This document shows positions 60,063-64,000 of a stretch of DNA of 64,000 nucleotides, piece by piece. Source of the DNA: Thioclava atlantica (GTDB lineage: Bacteria > Pseudomonadota > Alphaproteobacteria > Rhodobacterales > Rhodobacteraceae); assembly GCF_000737065.1 (NCBI RefSeq), contig NZ_AQRC01000018.1, positions 1-64,000 of the forward strand, written 5' to 3'. Numbering within the stretch: position 1 is the stretch's first letter; each line of letters starts with the position of its first letter. Below the pieces are notes generated by a model. The model was not told the DNA's origin and did not search any database. It saw only the letters and a program-made list of their open reading frames with translations. Made by a program: the position numbers and the translations under genes.

Positions 60063-60398
60063 TCATGCTGCTCGCTCGATACTGGTCGCGCATGCGGCGC
60101 CGAGATCCACAGAAACGCGATAAGAGCTATTGATTACGTCCCGAAGTTGACGCATCGCGTTGTCGAGTTCGCGCGCAAATCTTTCCTCGGCCTCGATCCG
60201 CGCGAGATGACGCAGGATCGCCGCGCCTGCCGCCCGGAAATCCTCTCCGATCACCTCGCCGTTGATCACAAGTCGCTCGCAAAAATCGCAATCGCGCTCT
60301 GCGCCCCGAAGAGCGTCAGCCGGCAGCGCATGGAGAGCGTCGATTGCCACGCGTGCCATCGCTTTCACATTGTCGATCCGGTTCGGTTGTTGAAACAT
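60063..60398 (-). CDS. Element gene A (right copy), unknown 111-aa protein
   Basis: Starts 'MFQQPNRIDNV' with AAAGGAT upstream; same length as the left copy but only about half identical. Shares the 'GEVIGEDFR--GAAILRHLARIE' core. Cys at ~37-40 (the 'RDCDFCE' stretch) are not conserved on the left, so they are not a shared metal site. Preceded by the nested hairpin. Confidence 0.6.
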   Translation of the reverse strand: MFQQPNRIDNVKAMARVAIDALHALPADALRGAERDCDFCERLVINGEVIGEDFRAAGAAILRHLARIEAEERFARELDNAMRQLRDVINSSYRVSVDLGAACATSIERAA

Positions 60399-60414
60399 CG
60401 GACATCCTTTCAAA

Positions 60415-60470
60415 GCTGAACTGCGGGCGCTGCGGCCCTCATCGAGGGGCCGCGGCGGTTGCGGTTCAGC
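60415..60470 (-). promoter_or_regulatory. Nested stem-loop before gene A (right copy)
   Basis: Outer GCTGAAC/GTTCAGC stem is unchanged from the left copy. It encloses a 7/7 interior loop with different bases and a 10-bp inner stem GCTGCGGCCC/GGGCCGCGGC, which carries one A-C mismatch on the transcribed strand. The shape is retained where loop sequences have changed. Confidence 0.7.
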
Positions 60471-60505
60471 CGATCCCGTCAGGATCATTTCTCGCAAATT
60501 CGCGA

Positions 60506-60946
60506 TCACGCATCGCAGCGCATCTCGCCGAGCGCATCGAGCGCCTTCTGCGCCCAAAATGCTTGTCCCTCGAGTTGCGTGCGGATCCCTCTCAGATCTG
60601 TCGCGACGGCTCGCATCGCGAGATGCGGCGGGGACTCTTCGACGGAGAACCGCGGTCCGAGGCGCATGTATCCGTCTTCGAGATAGACCCACTCGAGATC
60701 GTCATCGAGCGCGATGAGAGCTCGCGTGATCAGCTTTCGGGTCCGACCGCTGGCTTCCGTCAGGCGGCCAAAGAGCGAGATGTCTTCGAAGCCAGTGAAA
60801 AGCATCCAGTCTTCGAGAAACGGCGCGTTCTCGAGATCCTTTTGGGACGGCTTCGCGGTCGCTCCGTGAACGACGTTTGCGAGCACATTGCGCTCTTTGC
60901 GGAGTTCTTCGGCGGTGAGTTCCGAGGGATGTTTATCGTGGGTCAT
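60506..60946 (-). CDS. Element gene B (right copy), unknown 146-aa protein
   Basis: Starts 'MTHDKHPSELTAEELRKERN', same length as the left copy. Conserved centre 'LTEASGR', 'ALIALDDDLEWV', 'GYMRLGPRF' and C-terminal 'KALDAL...RCDA'. No family recognised. Somewhat over half identical to the left protein. Confidence 0.6.
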   Translation of the reverse strand: MTHDKHPSELTAEELRKERNVLANVVHGATAKPSQKDLENAPFLEDWMLFTGFEDISLFGRLTEASGRTRKLITRALIALDDDLEWVYLEDGYMRLGPRFSVEESPPHLAMRAVATDLRGIRTQLEGQAFWAQKALDALGEMRCDA

Positions 60947-60987
60947 GGTTAATCTTTCGAAAATTTTGGGGTTCAGAAGACGAAGCA

Positions 60988-61039
60988 GGGCTGCAAGATC
61001 CGTCCGCCTCGGCAAGACGGCGGACGGACGCTGCAGCCC
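60988..61039 (-). promoter_or_regulatory. Nested stem-loop between genes C and B (right copy)
   Basis: Outer GGGCTGCA/TGCAGCCC (8 bp), symmetric 5/5 interior loop, inner CGTCCGCC/GGCGGACG (8 bp), 10-base loop. Same layout as 3285-3338, with both stems shifted slightly but still paired. Confidence 0.7.
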
Positions 61040-61055
61040 CGATCGGCGGCGCGGT

Positions 61056-61544
61056 TTACGGTTGGATGAGTGGTTTCGGGCGGTAGATCGCGACACGCGG
61101 CCTCAACCGGGACCGGACTTCACGCGGTGCGGTTGCGAGCAGCTTTTCGACTGCCTCGAATTGTTCGCGCTGCGCGGGTCCGAGGCGCCCGATGCGGGCA
61201 TTGCGCTCGAACAGGTCAGATCCGGTTGCGATGAAGAGCCGATGCGACGCGCGGAACATCGTTGGACGATAGAGGCCACAGGCGGACGCCTGGTCTTCAT
61301 CGGAAATGACGATGTCATCCTCTCGTAGCAGCCGCCCCTCGGGGCTCACGCCTGGAGCGACAATGTTCATGGGGGTGTCGCCGATTAGACCGCGAGAGAG
61401 CAGTAAGCACGGACGTGTGCCTGGCGGAATTTCGAACTCGCCGTCGCGACGGCGGTCGGAACCATACGGGAAGCGCATCAGAAAGATATCGCCAGGTTTG
61501 AGTTGGCCGCCCGGGAGCAGTCGGAGGTATCGATCGTGGAGCAT
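61056..61544 (-). CDS. Element gene C (right copy), weakly PemK/MazF-like
   Basis: 162 residues from 'MLHDRYLRLLPGGQLKPGD', equal in length to the left copy and about three-quarters identical. Shares 'GDIFLMRFPY', 'IPPGTRPCLLLSRG', 'MNIVAPG-SPEGRL' and 'CGLYRPTMFRASHRLFI'. The resemblance to PemK/MazF fold is distant and no toxin activity is shown. Confidence 0.6.
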   Translation of the reverse strand: MLHDRYLRLLPGGQLKPGDIFLMRFPYGSDRRRDGEFEIPPGTRPCLLLSRGLIGDTPMNIVAPGVSPEGRLLREDDIVISDEDQASACGLYRPTMFRASHRLFIATGSDLFERNARIGRLGPAQREQFEAVEKLLATAPREVRSRLRPRVAIYRPKPLIQP

Positions 61545-61693
61545 GAGAGCCTCGTTTTTTGAGTAGAGAAAACGACGCGCAATACCTCACCACTTCACCG
61601 ATATCGGAGTATCGGAGCGTGGCTTGATTGCGTGCGTCAAAGACGCTGCACGCAAGCAAGACATGCTTCGAGGCTTCCTTCGCGACCGCGATT

Positions 61694-61717
61694 GATCGCT
61701 TGAACAGTCAAGCGATC
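61694..61717. repeat. 10-bp-arm palindrome (right copy)
   Basis: GATCGCTTGA and TCAAGCGATC around ACAG. The left copy keeps both arms with centre CTGG. Confidence 0.75.
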
Positions 61718-61981
61718 CCGATGCGTATCAGGGAGAGCGTCGAGAGGTCCTTCTCTCGACCCGCCGGGAGCGCCGGAAGGTCCAGGAAGAGCGGCGAGCG
61801 GCCCATGGGCTGGGGGTCCGAAGGGGGATGCGCGGCTTCCCCATCGTCTCGCTGAAAGCGCCAGGGGGTTTGGGGGATGTGGAGCTTCCCCCAATGTGCC
61901 GCGAAGCGGTGCGGGGGGGTGTCCAGAGGGGGGCTATGCCTCACTTTGGCCGACACGTATTCGAAGCCCTGCGAGAATACG

Positions 61982-61998
61982 TATAGTCGGTCCCTATG
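61982..61998. other. Candidate oriT (right copy)
   Basis: TATAGTCGGTCCCTATG, an imperfect dyad with ATAG/CTAT arms, ~110 bp upstream of the relaxase start. It matches the left candidate with about two changes. Confidence 0.4.
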
Positions 61999-62106
61999 GC
62001 CTGTTGTCACAGCGCCCGAAGAACGCGGCGGCGCGCGCATTTTTTGATCGTTCTCAGTTGTCCTTAGTTCCCCCGCATCCATTAAACGGGACGCGAGGCA
62101 AATTGG

Positions 62107-63663
62107 ATGCGGGGCTATCAATTCGGGCATGTGGAAACTTGGTCGCAGCAGGGAGCTACGAGGTCGAGTGGCAAGGTCGGACGCGTGCGCAAAAACGGTC
62201 AGCGCGCCTGGCGTGCAGAGCAGGTTCTCGACGAAGCTGAGCGTGTCGAGGGGAGTTGCGATCATGTGAGCCGCCCCAATCCGGCGCCCCAGATCATTGC
62301 GGGCACGTGTGGGTCTTTCACTGAACTGCGCGCCGCGTATGAGCAGACTGCGAATGTCACTCAAAGCTTTCCATACACAGATCCGAAGACCGGCACGAAG
62401 ACGACGCGCAAGCGCAAGCTTCGGAAAGATGCGCATACGCTTTATTCAAGCGTGTTCTCGCTTCCGATCACGAGCGCCGACGCGCGCGCCGATCCAGCTT
62501 TGATGAAGGAGTGCCGCGCCGTCTTCGACGACTTTGTCGCCTTTGAGAAGGATCGGATCGCGGCGGCTGGGGGAGAGTTTGCGCTCGCTGTTATTCACAC
62601 TGATGAAGCGCAGATGCACGTCCATCTCTTCGCGCTCGATCGCGAGCGAGGGTCGGTGATCGATTTGCATCCAGGTCGCGCCGCTTTTGAAGACCGCAGA
62701 AGGCATCTGCGAGCCTGCGGGCGCGAGCGGTCGTTATCGAAAGAAGCGTGCGATAAGCTCTACAAAGATGCGATGAGGGAGTGGCAGGACGACCTCTACG
62801 AGGCGGTCTCGCGCCATGCAGGATTGCTGAGGTTCGGTCCCCGGCGCGAGCGGTTGTCACGCGGAGAGTATCGTAGCCGAATGGCGGCTCGTGAACAGCA
62901 CGCAATGGATGAGCGCCGGGCTGCGGAGGCTCGGAAAACACGCGAGGCGGCGGAGGGCCTCAAGCGAGTTGCTGACGGTCTTTTCGAGCTCGGCAATGAA
63001 CAACTCGCGGAGATTGCAGCGGAGCGAGCCGCACTTAACGAAGAGAAGGAGCGCGACGAAACTTTGCGTCGAGAAAACGCGCATCAGGCTGAAGCGAATG
63101 TGGCGCGCGCGCGCCAACTCGATGCCCAGGAACGGAGCCTGCGGGATGCGCGCGAAGATCTGGTCGCTCAGAAAAAAGAGATAGCGGAGAAAGAGAAGAT
63201 CGCGGATCGAAGATATCGATCTGCGGATGCCGTTCTCGCGACAGTGGACCTGCTCGAAAAAGGAGGACCCACGCCAGATCAGGTAGCGGAATTACTGAAG
63301 GCCGCGCCGGTGCAGGCGAACGAAAACGTTCGTGCAAAACTGGCACGTATGAGACGCGCACCACATGCGGCGGTGCGCATGGCGGAGATGTTCGGGGCAG
63401 TGCTGACGCGTCTGCGAGCGACCGCCCAGGACGAGGCCGAGACCTTGGTCGAAAATGAGCGTCGTGAACTCGCTGAAGGTCTCGACGCCGTAGCGCGCGT
63501 GACCAACTTCGCGGCGGAACTGATCGCGCGCTTCGTGCCGCCAGCGAGCCGGGAAAACGAACATGGCAAGCTCAGAAAACTGCTCATGAACGTCGCGCGG
63601 GTAAAGACACGAAACGAACGAAGAAAGCGGGACGACAAGAGCCGGGGCGGCGATGAACGGTGA
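62107..63663 (+). CDS. MobV/Pre-type relaxase (right element)
   Basis: 518 residues, equal in length to the left copy. The metal motif 'AVIHTDEAQMHVHLF' is intact (H164, H171, H173). The C-terminal coiled-coil region is present and the ending is the same type ('NERRKRDDKSRGGDER'). Both elements therefore keep an apparently functional relaxase. Convergent with the KfrA-like gene. Confidence 0.8.
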   Translation: MRGYQFGHVETWSQQGATRSSGKVGRVRKNGQRAWRAEQVLDEAERVEGSCDHVSRPNPAPQIIAGTCGSFTELRAAYEQTANVTQSFPYTDPKTGTKTTRKRKLRKDAHTLYSSVFSLPITSADARADPALMKECRAVFDDFVAFEKDRIAAAGGEFALAVIHTDEAQMHVHLFALDRERGSVIDLHPGRAAFEDRRRHLRACGRERSLSKEACDKLYKDAMREWQDDLYEAVSRHAGLLRFGPRRERLSRGEYRSRMAAREQHAMDERRAAEARKTREAAEGLKRVADGLFELGNEQLAEIAAERAALNEEKERDETLRRENAHQAEANVARARQLDAQERSLRDAREDLVAQKKEIAEKEKIADRRYRSADAVLATVDLLEKGGPTPDQVAELLKAAPVQANENVRAKLARMRRAPHAAVRMAEMFGAVLTRLRATAQDEAETLVENERRELAEGLDAVARVTNFAAELIARFVPPASRENEHGKLRKLLMNVARVKTRNERRKRDDKSRGGDER

Positions 63664-63690
63664 GTGCCGCACCGGCCGTCGCGCTCGTCG

Positions 63691-64000
63691 TCACGTGTCG
63701 GGAGAGTCGTGGCGGTCAGATCCGGAATTATTCTCGCGCATTGAGCCGCGCGCGGGGTCCGGCTGCGTGATCTCTGTGCGCAGGCTTTCGAGCAATTCGG
63801 CACGTTCCGCGAGACGGCCATTGAGCGCGGAGATCTCGCGATCTGCCTTTTCGAGCCGACACTCGAGAGTGCGGATCTGCTTCTCCGCACCATCGGCGCG
63901 GAGGCGTTCGGCGTCACGGGCTTCCTCAAGATCGTCGATTACGTCCTCAAGATCCGCGAGTTCCGCACGCTGGGTCGCATCGCGTTTACCCTGCAAAGTG
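63691..64000 (-). CDS. KfrA-like protein (right element, C-terminal part only)
   Basis: The window ends inside this gene. The visible ~103 residues align with residues ~105-206 of the left KfrA-like protein ('LADLEDVIDDLEEARD...', 'LNGRLAERAELLESLR'). They are coiled coil and a charged tail; the DNA-binding domain lies beyond 64000. Confidence 0.7.
   Translation of the reverse strand, partial: TLQGKRDATQRAELADLEDVIDDLEEARDAERLRADGAEKQIRTLECRLEKADREISALNGRLAERAELLESLRTEITQPDPARGSMRENNSGSDRHDSPDT

Larger units (their letters stand above)
61545..62106. other. Non-coding region between gene C and relaxase (right element)
   Basis: No convincing gene. Holds the hairpin GCGTC/GACGC near 61640, the palindrome 61694-61717, a GC-rich repeat zone ~61790-61930 and the candidate oriT 61982-61998, in mirror order to the left element. 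Confidence 0.7.
57823..64000 (-). mobile_element. Right copy of the serine-recombinase element, inverted (partial)
   Basis: Same gene order as the left element but opposite orientation: recombinase, small ORF, conserved block, genes A, B, C, oriT-bearing region, MobV relaxase, KfrA-like gene cut by the window end. The copies differ in coding sequence, so they are related elements and not an exact duplication. Confidence 0.75.

Overview
The window is GC-rich DNA that looks like an alphaproteobacterial, most likely Rhodobacterales, chromosome. The pointers are an IscR with one cysteine leading a SUF operon, tandem YitT proteins, a CbbR-controlled Calvin-cycle operon with a form I RuBisCO and CbbQ/CbbO, and a family of short intergenic palindromic repeats. 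Genus is not decided; a facultatively autotrophic, sulfur-metabolising member is likely.

Edges. Positions <1-6446 and 57823->64000 hold two related, diverged copies of one mobile element in opposite orientation. Reading inward, each has a KfrA-like DNA-binding protein, a MobV-type relaxase facing it, a ~560 bp non-coding region with a candidate oriT and a strong palindrome, three unrecognised small genes (here C, B, A), a nearly invariant ~250 bp non-coding block, a ~63 aa ORF and a large serine recombinase. Both recombinase genes run through an intergenic REP-like palindrome into host DNA, so their last residues differ; this repeat is probably the integration target. The window edges hide the distal element ends.

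Core, 6.5-27.1 kb: typA, an SMR transporter and two YitT proteins; two small ORFs; icd; an operon of alpha/beta hydrolase, a small protein and an HD hydrolase; then iscR, cysteine desulfurase, sufB, a membrane protein, a YbjQ protein, sufC, sufD, two Yip1-like proteins and sufS, which together assemble Fe-S clusters; a DUF502 protein; psuK-psuG for pseudouridine breakdown; rpsB-tsf.

Core, 27.1-49.0 kb: a solo LuxR-type regulator, then leftward gene sets. Persulfide dioxygenase-like, sulfurtransferase-like and SulP genes form a sulfur-oxidation/anion-export unit. Upstream lies a long cbb cluster (fbp, prk, tkt, gap, fba, cbbL, cbbS, cbbQ, cbbO, rpe) that continues through two exported MBL-fold proteins, a redoxin and the phosphatases cbbZ and cbbY. 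CbbR is divergent, across an AT-rich operator region. The arrangement suggests CO2 fixation powered by reduced sulfur. A quinone oxidoreductase follows cbbR.

Core, 49.0-57.9 kb: pgm-glgX-glgA for glycogen metabolism, a 3-hydroxyisobutyrate dehydrogenase-like gene and a penicillin acylase-family gene.

No rRNA, tRNA, CRISPR array or transposase was recognised. All identities come from reading motifs by eye; no database search was run.
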